This document shows, one piece after another, positions 8,578 to 19,474 of a stretch of 64,000 nucleotides of DNA. Position numbers and translations under genes: made by a program. The stretch covers positions 19,357-83,356 of the forward strand of contig NZ_JAFRSC010000014.1 in the NCBI RefSeq assembly GCF_017427765.1, read 5' to 3'. The notes beneath the pieces are model-generated. The model was not told where the DNA came from. It searched no databases and saw only the letters and a program-made list of their open reading frames with translations. The stretch is from Methanobrevibacter sp. Lineage in GTDB: Archaea; Methanobacteriota; Methanobacteria; Methanobacteriales; Methanobacteriaceae. Each line of letters opens with the position of its first letter. The stretch's first letter is position 1.

Positions 8578-11065
8578 GCAATCTTCCCTCTATATAATTG
8601 CCTTTGTTAATGTAGGATTGTGAGAAATCCATAATCTGATATTTGTATTTTGTTAATTCTTCATCATCTTTGTTTTGAAGACTTTCATTATAGATTGACA
8701 CGATTTGTGATGTATATTTTTCATTTGAGTATCTGCAGTCCAAAATCAATGAATCAAGACCAAATCCTTTAATTTCATTTATCTCTTCAATTAAGCATAA
8801 ACAGTCTTTGTTGATTATGTGGCTTTGCCGAGTATAGTCGAAAAATACTTTATATTTGAATTTTTTCCTTTTTTTATCTTCTAAAGTTGCATAATCCGCA
8901 TCATTGGAAATTATGAAGTCTTTTCCATCATTTAAGTTTGTAAAGTCATCTTTACTGACGATAACTTCCAGATTTCCGTTGACAATCATTTCCAAATCAA
9001 TATTTCTGTCATGATTTTTATTTATCAGCTCTTGAATTTCACTGCCGGAAAGCTCAGAGGACAATATCAATGATTTAAATCCGGCCTCATTGAGGTTCCG
9101 TACGCAAAAGCTGTTCCAAACATTCAGATTGTGGTTTCCATAAATCGGACAGTCGAATATTTCATCCATTCCTGGGAAATCTCCCATGACTGAAATTATG
9201 ATTCCTTCACCTTCAAGTTCCTTAACGATTTTATTGCATCTGATGGCTTCGTCTTCACTTATAAATGAATTTAAAACCCAAACAAGTTCTGTTGGTGATG
9301 CTCTTAAGCTTGCATTTTTCAAGGTCTCTTTAATGTTTGCGAAGTAATCATCAGGGTTATTATAGTGGCAGTTTCCATCAAAATAAATTCTTTTAAGATC
9401 AAAACCAGACAGCGCCTTAATCTGAGCAATATCATCAATAAACACAGATAATTTAGGTGTTTTCTGTTTATTTTTTGGTTTTATATTATTATAATCCTCG
9501 AAAAATTTAGTCAAATCTTTTCTAACTTTTTTAACGGATTTTTTTGTAGGAGTATAATGGTTGATTAACAGTTCAGTGGCAGTATCTAAAATTTCACGTC
9601 TTATCTGGTTAATCTCTCGAATTGGTATGAAAATATCATTTGGCATATTGTTGAACCGAATACTTTCAATGTAAAATGGTGTTCCTCCAGTTTTTTTAAG
9701 TTGTTTTTCTATTGTTTGCTCACTTACAGGCTTATTTTTAGCTTTTTCAAATTTGTCTAAGCATTTGTGTCTGAAATTAATCAGTTCATCATCTAAATGA
9801 TATTCAACTTTTGTAAACAGATTCAGATTCTCATCCCATGTTAAAGACAGATTTATGCCGACATTGCTTTTTATTGTCTCATTTTCAAACTGCTTTAAAT
9901 AATCGTGAGTGGATTTGGAATAGCTGATGAATACTTCAGTTCCAACTTTAACAAGTCGTGTTGTGTCTATAATGATTTCATTTTCGTCCTGTTTTATGAT
10001 GTTTTCTAGATAAATTCCCTTAATTTTGCCGTTGTATTTAAATGCAATTCCGTCTCCAGGCTCAAGAATAATTGGAATTTCCTTATTTTTTATCTCAATA
10101 GTTACTTTAGTACCTTCTATGTTTGTTATATCTCCAATATATAAACCTTCATGGCCGGAACTCCCCCTTCCAAGTACTTCTCCGGGTTTGTCTCCCATAA
10201 TGTAGCCGTTGGTAAATTGTCTGTTAAAAACAAGGTGTAAATCTTTTTTATAATCTCCAGGATTGCCGTCAATTAAGTTTCTGTAACTGTTTGTTATTGT
10301 TCCGATGTAGTCTCCTGATTTCATTCTGCCTTCAAGTTTCAATGATTTTACTCCTGCATCTGAAATTGCCTGCAGATTGTTGTAGGTGGCCAAATCGTGT
10401 GTTGATAGGAGATATCCGTTTCCTATATTGTATCCTCTGTATTTTAAACGATACTCTCTTCTGCATGGTTGGGCGCATGCTCCTCGGTTTCCGCTTCTGC
10501 CGCTATTGTATGAAGACATGTAACATTTTCCACTAACGCAATAACATAGTGCTCCATGGCCGAACGCTTCAAGATCCATGTCGATGCTGTCGGCTTCAAG
10601 TCTGTCATGAGTTTTCTTGATTTCTTCAATATTTACTTCACGAGGCAGCACCACTCGTTTAATATTATTCTTTGATGCCCATTTGATTGAGGGGTAATTG
10701 TTCAATCCCATTTGTGTCGATGCATGGACTTCCAAATCCGGAATAAATGTCTTTAAAAGCCAGATTAATCCCAAGTCCTGGACAATAACTGCATCCGCTC
10801 CAATCTGGTATAATTTAAAAAGATATTTCATGACATCAACGATTTCAAAATTATTGACTAATGTGTTTACGGTCACATGAACTTTAGATCCGTTTAAGTG
10901 AGCATAATTAACTGCTTTTTCAATTTCTTCTAAAGTGAAATTTTTAGCGTAGGCTCTTGCTCCGTAATTCTGCCCAGCAAGATAAACTGCATCTGCTCCT
11001 GCGTTAATTGCAATTACTAAAACATCATAGGAACCTGCAGGAGCTAATAATTCTTCTAAAACCAT
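8564..11065 (-). CDS. U32 family protein with DUF3656-like C-terminus (copy 2)
   Basis: 833 residues, paralogous to the following gene over its full length. It begins EELLAPAGSYDVL, has the cysteine signature CYCVSGKCYMSS near residue 173 and ACAQPC soon after, then a C-terminal region with the EINQIRREIL motif also found in the copy. The ribosome binding site AAGGTG lies about 10 nt before the ATG. It is the first gene of a minus-strand run that continues into the second U32 gene and the MutS2-like gene. Family is certain; the choice between rRNA hydroxylase (RlhA-like), tRNA hydroxylase or another substrate cannot be settled from sequence alone. Confidence 0.85.
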   Translation of the reverse strand: MVLEELLAPAGSYDVLVIAINAGADAVYLAGQNYGARAYAKNFTLEEIEKAVNYAHLNGSKVHVTVNTLVNNFEIVDVMKYLFKLYQIGADAVIVQDLGLIWLLKTFIPDLEVHASTQMGLNNYPSIKWASKNNIKRVVLPREVNIEEIKKTHDRLEADSIDMDLEAFGHGALCYCVSGKCYMSSYNSGRSGNRGACAQPCRREYRLKYRGYNIGNGYLLSTHDLATYNNLQAISDAGVKSLKLEGRMKSGDYIGTITNSYRNLIDGNPGDYKKDLHLVFNRQFTNGYIMGDKPGEVLGRGSSGHEGLYIGDITNIEGTKVTIEIKNKEIPIILEPGDGIAFKYNGKIKGIYLENIIKQDENEIIIDTTRLVKVGTEVFISYSKSTHDYLKQFENETIKSNVGINLSLTWDENLNLFTKVEYHLDDELINFRHKCLDKFEKAKNKPVSEQTIEKQLKKTGGTPFYIESIRFNNMPNDIFIPIREINQIRREILDTATELLINHYTPTKKSVKKVRKDLTKFFEDYNNIKPKNKQKTPKLSVFIDDIAQIKALSGFDLKRIYFDGNCHYNNPDDYFANIKETLKNASLRASPTELVWVLNSFISEDEAIRCNKIVKELEGEGIIISVMGDFPGMDEIFDCPIYGNHNLNVWNSFCVRNLNEAGFKSLILSSELSGSEIQELINKNHDRNIDLEMIVNGNLEVIVSKDDFTNLNDGKDFIISNDADYATLEDKKRKKFKYKVFFDYTRQSHIINKDCLCLIEEINEIKGFGLDSLILDCRYSNEKYTSQIVSIYNESLQNKDDEELTKYKYQIMDFSQSYINKGNYIEGRLHENS

Positions 11066-11111
11066 ATTATTAATACACCTTGTTTAGATTTATTCATTTA
11101 ATACTTTATAC

Positions 11112-11127
11112 TTAATTATATATTAAA
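11112..11127. promoter_or_regulatory. TATA element between U32 copy 2 and tmk
   Basis: An AT-rich near-palindrome (TTAATTATATATTAAA) centred near 11120. The tmk ATG starts 27 nt to the right with no ribosome binding site, which fits a leaderless transcript. On the other strand it could drive the U32 operon with a leader of about 28 nt that contains the AAGGTG site. Confidence 0.5.
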
Positions 11128-11146
11128 GTAAAACATATTCTATTTT

Positions 11147-11725
11147 ATGTATATTGTTTTTGAAGGAATTGACGGTGCCGGAAAATCCACACAGATTCAA
11201 ATGTTGAAAGAATGGTTGGAAGCCAATGGATTTAGTGTAGAAACACTTGTTGAGCCGACTGATTCTGAAGTGGGACAGTTAATTAGACGTATTTTACAAA
11301 GGCCTGATGCTACATCAGATAGGGTTCAAAAAACTTTAGGGCTTCTTTTTGCAGCAGATAGGATGCTTATAATGGATAAACTTGAGGATGAATCTAAAGT
11401 AATCATTTCGGACAGGTCATTTATCTCTTCTCTTGCTTATCAGGAACCTGCCGACTGGATAGAAGTCTTAAATAAATATGCAAAAAAGCCGGATTTGCTG
11501 TTACTTTTAGATTTGGATGTTAAAACATCTGTTGCAAGAACCTCTGGTGAAGACACTTTCGAAAATGAGGAATTTTTAGCAGGTGTTAAAGAAAATTATT
11601 TAAAATTGGCAGATAACTTTACCTGTGAGATAATTGATGCCAATAATGGTGTAAATAAAGTATCTTCAGATATTAAAAAAGCAGTTGCACCGTATCTTGG
11701 AATCTGTCCGGATTGCATTAGGTAA
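11147..11725 (+). CDS. tmk: Thymidylate kinase
   Basis: 192 residues, the normal size for dTMP kinase, which phosphorylates dTMP to dTDP in the cytoplasm for DNA synthesis. The P-loop GIDGAGKST is at residues 7-15, the DR(S/Y) motif appears as SDRSFISSLAYQ near residue 88, and EPTDSEVG marks the conserved dTMP-binding region. It stands alone on the plus strand, divergent from the U32 genes and convergent with the tyrS block. No Shine-Dalgarno sequence precedes the ATG, but a TATA box lies 27 nt upstream, so translation is probably leaderless. Confidence 0.95.
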   Translation: MYIVFEGIDGAGKSTQIQMLKEWLEANGFSVETLVEPTDSEVGQLIRRILQRPDATSDRVQKTLGLLFAADRMLIMDKLEDESKVIISDRSFISSLAYQEPADWIEVLNKYAKKPDLLLLLDLDVKTSVARTSGEDTFENEEFLAGVKENYLKLADNFTCEIIDANNGVNKVSSDIKKAVAPYLGICPDCIR

Positions 11726-11746
11726 TTTTTGTAAAAAATAAGTTTT

Positions 11747-11764
11747 GGAGAATGATTATTCTCC
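11747..11764. terminator. Convergent hairpin between tmk and the tyrS-side gene
   Basis: GGAGAAT and ATTCTCC form a perfect 7-bp stem with a 4-nt loop. The minus-strand stop codon lies inside it. On the minus strand it is followed by an AAAACTTATTTTTT tract, so it may end the minus-strand transcript best. Confidence 0.5.
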
Positions 11765-11965
11765 TTCTAATTCTTTCAGTCTTTTTCTGATTTCATTTTC
11801 TAAAAAGTCTCTAACTTTTACCAGCTCGTCATATTCTCCAATAATTTTAGGTCCGAATTCAGTCTGTTCCAATTTAATGTCGAATTTTTCAAAAGCGTGA
11901 GCCAGCATAGCTTCTCCAACACCATTTGGTATGCCCATTTCAAATTCTTGTTTTTCTTCATCCAT
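11756..11965 (-). CDS. Small conserved acidic protein downstream of tyrS
   Basis: 69 residues, rich in Glu and Lys, with a predicted alpha/beta pattern: a helix around GVGEAMLAHAFEKF, a strand pair around IKLEQTEFGPKIIG, and a C-terminal charged helix. Its ATG directly follows the tyrS stop codon (TAA then ATG), so it is the last gene of the tyrS transcript and translationally coupled. I do not recognise a named family. The tight linkage to translation genes suggests a related role, but this is inference. Confidence 0.7.
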   Translation of the reverse strand: MDEEKQEFEMGIPNGVGEAMLAHAFEKFDIKLEQTEFGPKIIGEYDELVKVRDFLENEIRKRLKELEGE

Positions 11966-12928
11966 TTAATTTTCCTCCATGTACTCTCTTACAGGAGCAA
12001 AGAATTCAATTAAGAAATCTTTAATTCCATTTTTCAAATCCATTGGGTGTAAATTTCCTTCACTAAAGTCTTTGATTAACTCGTCATGTGTCAATTCGAT
12101 GTCGCCACCAAATTTTTCAGGCCTTTTGATAAGTAAAGTATCTTGATTTGGGAAAACAAAAGTTTCAGCTATTTCAATCATTGGATTGCCTTCAATTTCG
12201 CCTTGAGGACAGTAACTTTTGTTGATTTTTTTAGTAATTTCTTTAACTGAATCGTCTACTGCAATATAGTTTCCTTTACTTGAAGACATTTTAGCATCTC
12301 CGTCAAGACCATGTAATAATGGGGTGTGGATACAAACAGGAACATTTTCACCAATTTTTTCTAGATTTTCACGTGCCAGCATTTGGATTTTTCTCTGTTC
12401 CATTCCTCCAAGTGCTATGTCCACCTCTAAAGCAGCCATATCTACAGTTTGCATGATTGGGTAAATTACGCTAGCCACTTTTGGATTATCATCTGCACGA
12501 CTTACTTGATCCATACTTCTTCTTGCTCTTTTTAAAGTAGTCATTGTAGCTAACTGATAAACTTTATCTGTGTAATCTGGTTTCAATTGGAAAGAAGAGC
12601 CTAAAACATATTCAGTTGTTTCATCTAAGCCTAACGCCTGGAAACATTTTTTGTTATATTCTGCAGTTTCAGCTATTTCTTCAACTGTTCCTTTTCCATT
12701 TAAAAATGCATGATAATCTGCAAGCAAGATTTTAATTTTAAAACCTAATTTCTGCAATTGTTTTAACTTTTGAACAGTAACTGCATGGCCTAAATGGATT
12801 TTTCCTGAAGGTTCATAACCTGTATAAGCTATAGGTTGTTCTTTTTTAAGAATCTCTTTTAACTCTTCGGTATCTATAACTTCAAGGGTTCCTTCTTCGA
12901 TTAACTGAATTTTTTCTTCAATATTCAT
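11966..12928 (-). CDS. tyrS: Tyrosyl-tRNA synthetase
   Basis: 320 residues, the short archaeal-type class I TyrRS that lacks the bacterial S4-like C-terminal domain. The HIGH-type motif is KIHLGHA near residue 45 and the KMSKS motif is KMSSSK near residue 212. YTGYEPSGK before HIGH is typical for TyrRS/TrpRS. It charges tRNA-Tyr with tyrosine using ATP. A GTGAT ribosome binding site precedes the ATG closely. It sits in the block MCM, aIF2-beta, NMD3, TyrRS, all on the minus strand. Confidence 0.95.
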   Translation of the reverse strand: MNIEEKIQLIEEGTLEVIDTEELKEILKKEQPIAYTGYEPSGKIHLGHAVTVQKLKQLQKLGFKIKILLADYHAFLNGKGTVEEIAETAEYNKKCFQALGLDETTEYVLGSSFQLKPDYTDKVYQLATMTTLKRARRSMDQVSRADDNPKVASVIYPIMQTVDMAALEVDIALGGMEQRKIQMLARENLEKIGENVPVCIHTPLLHGLDGDAKMSSSKGNYIAVDDSVKEITKKINKSYCPQGEIEGNPMIEIAETFVFPNQDTLLIKRPEKFGGDIELTHDELIKDFSEGNLHPMDLKNGIKDFLIEFFAPVREYMEEN

Positions 12929-12936
12929 TATATCAC

Positions 12937-13980
12937 TTAATTCAATAAATAAATGTAATTATCAATTTTAATAAGTTTTATTTCATCTCCAATGTTGTAG
13001 TCTGCAAATTCGTCTTTCATTTCCAAATCAACTGCAGAATAATCACCTGGATCTAAGATTTGTATGATGCTTGGGGATTTTGAAATAATTGTTGTAGTTT
13101 CTATTTCATCTGCCTTTTTGACAAGTTCAATATCATCCATATTTTTCATAGGGATGTTGTGCTTTTTATTTGTTGAAATATCGACTCCAACAAAGCTGTT
13201 TTTACTGATGCTGTGTACTTGGATAATCTTATCTGCGTATTTGATAAAATCATTAGTTTCAAATTCGGGAATTCTTACAGAAATCCAGATTCTGTAAAGT
13301 CCTTTTCCGGTGGATTTATCTTCACTGATAAGTCTTGGAGATTCTTTTATAATTCCTCCAAACTCTTCCTTAAGGCTTTCAGCTACCTTTTTTCCGGATT
13401 TAAAAGAACCTATATAATAATCGTATCCTTCTTTAAGTTTAGCTATTTGAGGACAATATGCCAGTTTATCATTTTTGGATTGTTTTATTAATGTTCTCTC
13501 AACCACTTCGTCAGCTTTGGCATATTCTTCGGGTTTTATCTCTCTTTTATCAGCTCTAAATTGAACTACAGTTTCATAATATCCAGATTGCATTTTGCTG
13601 CAACTTGGACAAACGGTCTTTTGGATTTTAACTTCACAGTCATGGGTTTCTTCAATTTGCACTCCATGAACTTCGCCTGTAACTTCAACAAAACAGTTAG
13701 CTAATGTTCCTTTAATTTGATCAATTTCTAAATTAATGATTTCATTTGAAACTTCATCAGCTATGCTTATATTTCTCTCAAGTGCTCTGTAGATTATTTC
13801 TTCTTCGGGAATATTCTCTTCAGACCATTTTCCCTCTTCAAGTTTACTGTTGCAGTGGCTGCATATCTGAACTTCGATGCGTTTTGGAAGTTCAATCATT
13901 TGAAATTCCTTTAAAAAACAGTCAATACAAATATCTCCGACCATTTCCTTATCGGTACTTCCGCACTCTGGACAAAACAT
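12937..13980 (-). CDS. NMD3-family ribosome-associated protein
   Basis: 347 residues. The N-terminus has two treble-clef-like CxxC pairs (CPECGSTD with CIDC, then CSHCNSK), and a third pair [13 protein letters not shown] is the NMD3 signature. Eukaryotic NMD3 is the 60S subunit export adaptor; the archaeal protein lacks the export region and presumably acts in large-subunit maturation. It is eight bases upstream of tyrS and follows aIF2-beta. Its role in archaea is poorly known; the family assignment is solid. Confidence 0.85.
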   Translation of the reverse strand: MFCPECGSTDKEMVGDICIDCFLKEFQMIELPKRIEVQICSHCNSKLEEGKWSEENIPEEEIIYRALERNISIADEVSNEIINLEIDQIKGTLANCFVEVTGEVHGVQIEETHDCEVKIQKTVCPSCSKMQSGYYETVVQFRADKREIKPEEYAKADEVVERTLIKQSKNDKLAYCPQIAKLKEGYDYYIGSFKSGKKVAESLKEEFGGIIKESPRLISEDKSTGKGLYRIWISVRIPEFETNDFIKYADKIIQVHSISKNSFVGVDISTNKKHNIPMKNMDDIELVKKADEIETTTIISKSPSIIQILDPGDYSAVDLEMKDEFADYNIGDEIKLIKIDNYIYLLN

Positions 13981-14011
13981 AATATCTGTAAAAATAAATA
14001 AAAAAGTAGAA

Positions 14012-14419
14012 TTATAAGGATTTTAAAGGTGCTGTTGCACCGCATGCAGCACATTTGAGTAAGAATATTCTACCTTCTCTGATAATTCTTGTATCCGGTC
14101 TGTTGCATTCGTGGCAAATTACATATTTGTCAACATAATCTTCAATTCTTTCATTGATTAGGTAGTGTGTAAATTTACCTTGTAAAATTGCTCTTTGACC
14201 TTCAATGTTTCCTGCAGTACCTAACTCTCTCATTAAGAATTTTAATAAGTGTTGAGGGTCTCTGTTTAAACCTTCTGCAACGTCTTTAAAGTTTTTAATG
14301 AAAGTTCTATTACCTTGGATATCTGAATAAGCTTTAGGAATTTTGAATCTTTTGTGTTCAAATACTTCAGGAGGTAATTGGTCAATTGCTCTTTCTAATA
14401 AATCTTCATATTTATCCAT
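14012..14419 (-). CDS. Translation initiation factor aIF2 subunit beta
   Basis: 135 residues, normal for aIF2-beta, one of three subunits of the factor that brings Met-tRNAi to the small ribosomal subunit. The central domain carries [14 protein letters not shown] and [14 protein letters not shown], and the C-terminal zinc ribbon is CHECNRPDT followed by CAACGA. A TTAGGAG ribosome binding site lies about 7 nt before the ATG. It lies between MCM and NMD3 on the same strand, a gene order compatible with a shared replication-translation block. Confidence 0.95.
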   Translation of the reverse strand: MDKYEDLLERAIDQLPPEVFEHKRFKIPKAYSDIQGNRTFIKNFKDVAEGLNRDPQHLLKFLMRELGTAGNIEGQRAILQGKFTHYLINERIEDYVDKYVICHECNRPDTRIIREGRIFLLKCAACGATAPLKSL

Positions 14420-14554
14420 GATGTATCTCCTAAAAAATTAATATAAGTATAATATATTAAATTTGATTTTAATCATTTATTAATGTATTGTTGTTTTTTA
14501 ATAGTGTAGAACTATTTTCTATAATTTTTCTAAAAAAATAATAGTTTGGAAATC

Positions 14555-16555
14555 TTAAGCACGCTTAAGATATCCTGTGGCAGGAATATAAATTAATCCT
14601 TTTTGGTTTAGGTTTCTAACGAATTCTTCAACTTTTTCTTCACTCATATCGTACTTTTCAGCCATGTTTGTGATTAAAACGTTGAGTGGAGCTTGGTCTC
14701 CGAATTCTTCTTCAAGAATTCCAATTTCTTCCATTACTCTCTGCATTTTTTCTCTCTCGGAAGTTGGAGTTCTTCCTTCCATAACTTCGATATCCATCTC
14801 ACCGGTTTCAGGGTCTACTCCCACTTCTTTAAGACATGCCATCTGCAACCTTACGGCTTTTTCAGCGTCTTCTCTGTCAACTGTATCTTTAAGTTTAATT
14901 TTAGCGCTTGCTTCAGATAAACGAATAATAGCTTCAAGTTGCCTTGCAGTAATTGGAACGGGAGCTTGTTCTTCCTTATTGCTGTTTCTTGTACTTACAT
15001 AGAATTCTCTTAAAACTTCATTTGCTTCATCAGTTAAAACAGGGTTAACATTTTTACGAGCGTATGCAATGTATTTTCTAAGCAATTCCGGTTCAATTTC
15101 ATAATCTACAGTGTTGGATTGGTGTATTTTCAAAATGTGCTCTGCTAATTTTGAATCTCCTTCAACACTAGGTTTATCTTCAACAACGAAAATCAAATCA
15201 AAACGGGATAGAATTGGTGAAGGCAAATCAATCTGTTCTGCAAGTACTTTGAATCTGTCAAATCTTCCGAATTTCGGGTTTGCCGCTGCAAGAACAGAAC
15301 ATCTGGAATTCAATGTAGCCATAATTCCTGCTTTTGCGATACTTACAGTTTGCTGTTCCAATGCTTCGTGAAGTGCGGAACGGTCTTCTGATCTCATTTT
15401 GTCGAGCTCGTCAACACAAACATTACCTTGATCTCCAAGCACTAAAGCACCTGCTTCAAGAGACCATCCTCCAAGTTCATCTCTAACTGCAGCTGCTGTT
15501 AATCCGGCTCCTGTTGTACCTTTACCACTTGTGTAAATACTTCTTGGAGCCAATTTTGAAACATATTTTAACATTTGGGATTTACCGATACCAGGATCTC
15601 CTACAATAAGAATATGAATATCTCCCCTTAGTCTGGTTTCATCTTCAAGTTGTTTTGCAGCCCCTCCAAAGAGCTGTAGAGCAATAGCTTCTTTTACATC
15701 TCGGTATCCTCTAATTGAAGGTGCTGTTGATTTGATAATTTTATCGTAAATGTGAGGGTCTTTGGATAATTCGATGATTTTTTCTTCATCTTCTTCGGAA
15801 AGTTGCAATTCTTCGAATTCTTGCTCTAATGCTTCAATATGATTAACATAAATATAATTCTTAAACTTACCGCTTCTCTCTTCTCTAAAAGTTTTCAATG
15901 TTCCGGTAATTCTGACTTTATCTCCAGGATTTAGTTTATCTACCAAATCATCTTCCAGGACCATTAACATTTGTTTCGGTTCAGTTCCTCCGGATAAGTT
16001 TTCCAAAGGTTCCTGCATTCTTGCTGTTTGAGTATCAATATATTTTGATTCCTCTTGAAGCAGTCTAAATGATCTTCCACCACATTCACTACATAATGAA
16101 GGTTCAATAATTCTATTTCCAGAACTTTGCTCCACTTCATGCAATCTCATACATCCTCTACATTCAAAAACACCGGTTTCAATACGTGGTCTTATTTCAT
16201 CAGTTTTTCTCACGATACCGTCTGCTGCAACAAAAGTTCCAATATATTTACTCAATAATGTTTTTAAAGGAATTACATTGGATAAATTTTCAAAACGAAT
16301 GTTAATATCAGCATCTTTAACAAGAGGGTCGATATTTTTAATAGCTATTTGTGCAGCTTCAATAACTTCTTCCGGTTTTTCAATTAACAAATCCGCCAAA
16401 TCAGGATCAAATATTTCTAACTGATTGTAATCAACAGTAAGTGATCTCTCATCGGGATATGTTTCTAATATTTCGAATACCTCATCTTTAGAGGATGTTG
16501 CGAAAAATTCTTCGAATTTTCTAATTGATGTTTGAGATTTAGTAGTGGAATTCAT
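14555..16555 (-). CDS. mcm: Replicative DNA helicase MCM
   Basis: 666 residues. The N-terminal domain has the zinc site CRGCMRL with CSECGGR near residues 133-159. The AAA+ domain follows: Walker [10 protein letters not shown] near residue 318, Walker [10 protein letters not shown] near residue 380, sensor 1 in AAANP, and the arginine finger in SRFDLIF near residue 442. A winged-helix domain closes the protein ([18 protein letters not shown]). MCM is the 3'-5' hexameric helicase of archaeal replication forks. No insertion or intein is present. No clear ribosome binding site precedes the ATG. Confidence 0.97.
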   Translation of the reverse strand: MNSTTKSQTSIRKFEEFFATSSKDEVFEILETYPDERSLTVDYNQLEIFDPDLADLLIEKPEEVIEAAQIAIKNIDPLVKDADINIRFENLSNVIPLKTLLSKYIGTFVAADGIVRKTDEIRPRIETGVFECRGCMRLHEVEQSSGNRIIEPSLCSECGGRSFRLLQEESKYIDTQTARMQEPLENLSGGTEPKQMLMVLEDDLVDKLNPGDKVRITGTLKTFREERSGKFKNYIYVNHIEALEQEFEELQLSEEDEEKIIELSKDPHIYDKIIKSTAPSIRGYRDVKEAIALQLFGGAAKQLEDETRLRGDIHILIVGDPGIGKSQMLKYVSKLAPRSIYTSGKGTTGAGLTAAAVRDELGGWSLEAGALVLGDQGNVCVDELDKMRSEDRSALHEALEQQTVSIAKAGIMATLNSRCSVLAAANPKFGRFDRFKVLAEQIDLPSPILSRFDLIFVVEDKPSVEGDSKLAEHILKIHQSNTVDYEIEPELLRKYIAYARKNVNPVLTDEANEVLREFYVSTRNSNKEEQAPVPITARQLEAIIRLSEASAKIKLKDTVDREDAEKAVRLQMACLKEVGVDPETGEMDIEVMEGRTPTSEREKMQRVMEEIGILEEEFGDQAPLNVLITNMAEKYDMSEEKVEEFVRNLNQKGLIYIPATGYLKRA

Positions 16556-16684
16556 TATCTATATTATTAATATTTCATAGTTTAAAAATTGTTGCATTAT
16601 AGCATTTGATAAGTAAAGAATATATATTAAAATTAATAAATTTAATAGTTACATAAAAATTATTTTGTTAAACTTGGGATTATT

Positions 16685-17104
16685 ATGAGGAAATCAAGAT
16701 TAAACTTATTTAAATCTACTTCTATGTTAATTTCTGTTGTTGGAATCATAATGATAATATCAACAATCATAGTTGTAGCTTATGTAGGATATAGTATGGT
16801 TTCATCAGGCATTACAAATGAAATATCCTCTGGCACTCAATACGATGAGCTTGCTGAGTTAAAAGCATCATATAGTAATCTGTCAGTTAAATTTGATAGT
16901 ATTAAAGCTACCTATTATGCAGGCGGTTCAGACGATATTAAAACATATAATGATGCAAAAATAGAGCTGTCAAGAGCGGATTCTGCCATTCAGAATGTTC
17001 AAAGTGCTTTGGATGCGGACAAACCATCTAATGAAGTGGACAGTAGGATTCAATTTGCTAAAGAAAAGCTTGAGAATGCTAATGCTGCATACAATAGACT
17101 CTAA
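16685..17104 (+). CDS. Small membrane-anchored protein with coiled-coil C-terminus
   Basis: 139 residues. One N-terminal transmembrane helix (about residues 13-37) follows a short basic segment, so the rest probably faces outward or is anchored at the membrane. The remainder is an alternating charged helix pair with Ala-rich heptads, likely a coiled coil. GGGAT lies 4 nt before the ATG. It is divergent from mcm, with a TATA-like AATATATATT at 16619-16628, and its stop overlaps the stop of the convergent rlmE by 4 nt. No family recognised. Confidence 0.7.
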   Translation: MRKSRLNLFKSTSMLISVVGIIMIISTIIVVAYVGYSMVSSGITNEISSGTQYDELAELKASYSNLSVKFDSIKATYYAGGSDDIKTYNDAKIELSRADSAIQNVQSALDADKPSNEVDSRIQFAKEKLENANAAYNRL

Positions 17105-17733
17105 TTTTCTTTCTTTTTATTTTTTTTAGGTTTATATCCAAGTCCCACCACATACATTTCAGAACTTTTTTTACGTGATGATGCGGGTTTTGTAGTTTTA
17201 ACCTGTCTGAATTTGCCTTTCAGGGAATCCAGCATAGGTTTATATTCAGGGCCCTGAAATACTTTCATGACCAGATTGCCTTTTTCTTCCAGGATGTTTT
17301 CGGCAATTTCAATAACTACATTAATTAAATCGATGGATCTTAATTGGTCGATATTTTTAATGCCGCAAAGTGACGGTGATGCATCTGACATTACAACTTT
17401 TGCTTTCCCGCCAATGATTTCCATGATTTTTTCCTGAACTTCAGGAGTTGTAAAATCCCCTCTGATTCCATAATAATTTTCTTCAGGAAATCTTTTAAAC
17501 CTGTTTAAGTCAACTCCAACGACAATGCCGTCTTCACCTACCTTTTCTAAGGCTACCTGGGACCATCCTCCTGGAGCAGCTCCAAGGTCAACTACAGTAT
17601 TTCCCTGTTTTATGATTTTAAATTTCTTATCTAACTGTTTAAGTTTATATGATGCTCGTGAGCGATAATCTTCCTGTTTAGCTTTCTTGTAATAAGGGTC
17701 TTTGTGCTTTTCCATTTGCCATTTACTTCCCAT
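17101..17733 (-). CDS. rlmE: RlmE/FtsJ-like 2'-O-methyltransferase
   Basis: About 210 residues from the ATG at 17733; the frame is open further upstream, but this start has GGGATTGAA just before it, follows the upstream stop directly and gives the normal FtsJ N-terminus. The SAM site is [14 protein letters not shown], and the K-D-K-E catalytic set is seen in [25 protein letters not shown] and [10 protein letters not shown]. FtsJ/RrmJ methylates a 2'-hydroxyl in the large rRNA; archaeal members may also act on tRNA. It is coupled to the upstream phosphodiesterase gene. Confidence 0.9.
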   Translation of the reverse strand: MGSKWQMEKHKDPYYKKAKQEDYRSRASYKLKQLDKKFKIIKQGNTVVDLGAAPGGWSQVALEKVGEDGIVVGVDLNRFKRFPEENYYGIRGDFTTPEVQEKIMEIIGGKAKVVMSDASPSLCGIKNIDQLRSIDLINVVIEIAENILEEKGNLVMKVFQGPEYKPMLDSLKGKFRQVKTTKPASSRKKSSEMYVVGLGYKPKKNKKKEN

Positions 17734-17734
17734 T

Positions 17735-18265
17735 TCAATCCCTCTTGTATAATTCAAAATTAAGCGCACTGCATACTGGTGCTCCGATTTTAACGATTTC
17801 CACATCAACCTCTTTGTTGTTTACTTCAAGTAACATTACAGTTCTGTCTGCAAGTCTTGGCACAATAGGACTTCCTGGGTTAATCAATAAAACCCCGTCT
17901 TTTTTTTCTATTTTTGGTTGGTGTGAATGTCCACTGACTAGAATATCAACATCAAGTTCTTTTGCCAGATACACTAATTGCTGGGTATCTGCTCTCGGAT
18001 ATACTTCTCCATGAATAATTCCGATTTTTAACCCTTCAGCTTCAACTATTTTTGCTTTAGGGAGATTAATTCCGTTTGCTCTATCCATATTTCCCTGAAC
18101 TGCCATTACTGGTGCGATTTGTTCTAATTCATCAATAACCTCAAGAGAGGTCAAATCCCCTGCATGCAGTATTAAATCAACGTCACTGAATGCGTCCAAT
18201 ACATTTTCAGGCAGTTGTTTTGCTCTGTCTGGAATGTGGGTGTCTGAAATTAATCCGATTAACAT
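17735..18265 (-). CDS. MJ0936/YfcE-type metallophosphodiesterase
   Basis: 176 residues with the five calcineurin-like metal motifs in order: SDTHIPD, HAGDLTS, GNMDR, HGEVYP and GHSHQPK. The family hydrolyses phosphodiesters such as bis-pNPP or 2',3'-cyclic substrates; the cell substrate is unknown. Its stop is two bases before the rlmE start, so the two genes form one transcript. It is divergent from purP. Confidence 0.88.
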   Translation of the reverse strand: MLIGLISDTHIPDRAKQLPENVLDAFSDVDLILHAGDLTSLEVIDELEQIAPVMAVQGNMDRANGINLPKAKIVEAEGLKIGIIHGEVYPRADTQQLVYLAKELDVDILVSGHSHQPKIEKKDGVLLINPGSPIVPRLADRTVMLLEVNNKEVDVEIVKIGAPVCSALNFELYKRD

Positions 18266-18382
18266 TTTTATCTTTTCCTTAATTATTCAATATTAATAAT
18301 ATTTGTTGTCTTATTAAATAAAAACTCTTATAAATTCAGAAAAATATATATTATATTATCATTTCTTTTAGGAGAAGATATA

Positions 18383-19474
18383 ATGGGAGAAGTTAAAAAG
18401 GAAGACATTTTGGACATTTTGGCTAAATATGACAAAAGTGAAATCACTCTAGCTACTCTTGGAAGCCACACTTCTTTGCATATTCTGCAAGGTGCTAAAG
18501 AAGAAGGATTTAGAACAGCTATTGTTTGTGAAAAAGGACGTGAAGTTCCATATCAGCGTTTTGATGTGGCCGATGAATACATCATCGTTGATGAATTTAA
18601 AGACATTGTTAATGAAGACGTGCAGCAAAAATTAAGAGACATGAATGCTATTGTAATACCTCATGGTTCTTTTGTTGCATATGCAGGACTTGATAATGTT
18701 GAAGATAAATTTAATGTTCCTATGTTCGGAAATAGGGATGTACTTAGATGGGAAGCTGAAAGAGACAAAGAAAGAGCATTACTTGTCGAAGGTGGCGTTA
18801 GAATACCATTTAAATATGATGGTCCTGATGAAATTGACAGGCCTGTAATGGTTAAGTTCCCAGGTGCAAGAGGCGGAAGAGGTTACTTTGTTGCTTCATC
18901 TACTGAGGAATTTAATGCTAAGATTGATGCTATGAAAGCACGTGGATGGTTAGAAGATAGTGATGTTGAAGCAGCTCACATTGAAGAGTATGTTTCAGGT
19001 TGTAACTACTGTATACACTATTTCTACTCAGCACTCGATGATAAGGTTGAATTGATGGGAATGGATACCAGATATGAATCCAGTATTGATGGTTTTGTAA
19101 GAATGCCTGCAAAAGATCAGCTGGACATTGATTTAAGTCCTTCTTATGTTGTTACTGGTAACCACCCTGCAGTAATTCGTGAATCATTGCTTCCTCAAGT
19201 ATTTGACATGGCGGATAAATTGACTGAAAGTGCTAAAAAATTAGTTGCACCAGGTTTAAACGGCCCATTCTGTATGCAAACTTTGGTAAATGATAATTTA
19301 GAAGTAATCTGTTTTGAAATCAGTGCAAGAACTGACGGTGGTACTAACACATTTATGGACGGTTCTCCTTACTCATACTTAACTTATGGTAAACCAATGA
19401 GTATGGGTAGAAGAATAGCACTTGAAATTAAAAACGGTATAGAAAGAGATGAATTAGAAAAAATAATAACATAA
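18383..19474 (+). CDS. purP: FAICAR synthetase (formate-dependent AICAR formylation)
   Basis: 363 residues with the archaeal PurP ATP-grasp layout: N-terminal TLGSHTSLHILQGAKEEGF, central PVMVKFPGARGGRGYF nucleotide loop, and C-terminal CFEISARTDGGTNTFMDGSPYS. PurP makes FAICAR from AICAR, formate and ATP, the archaeal replacement for the folate-dependent step of purine synthesis. TTAGGAG lies 8 nt before the ATG. It is monocistronic, divergent from the phosphodiesterase gene and followed by a strong hairpin. Confidence 0.95.
   Translation: MGEVKKEDILDILAKYDKSEITLATLGSHTSLHILQGAKEEGFRTAIVCEKGREVPYQRFDVADEYIIVDEFKDIVNEDVQQKLRDMNAIVIPHGSFVAYAGLDNVEDKFNVPMFGNRDVLRWEAERDKERALLVEGGVRIPFKYDGPDEIDRPVMVKFPGARGGRGYFVASSTEEFNAKIDAMKARGWLEDSDVEAAHIEEYVSGCNYCIHYFYSALDDKVELMGMDTRYESSIDGFVRMPAKDQLDIDLSPSYVVTGNHPAVIRESLLPQVFDMADKLTESAKKLVAPGLNGPFCMQTLVNDNLEVICFEISARTDGGTNTFMDGSPYSYLTYGKPMSMGRRIALEIKNGIERDELEKIIT

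Noticed and set aside
17735..17808. Long N-terminal extension of the RlmE gene upstream of 17733
   Set aside because: It overlaps the phosphodiesterase gene and lacks family similarity; the ATG at 17733 has a ribosome binding site and the standard N-terminus.
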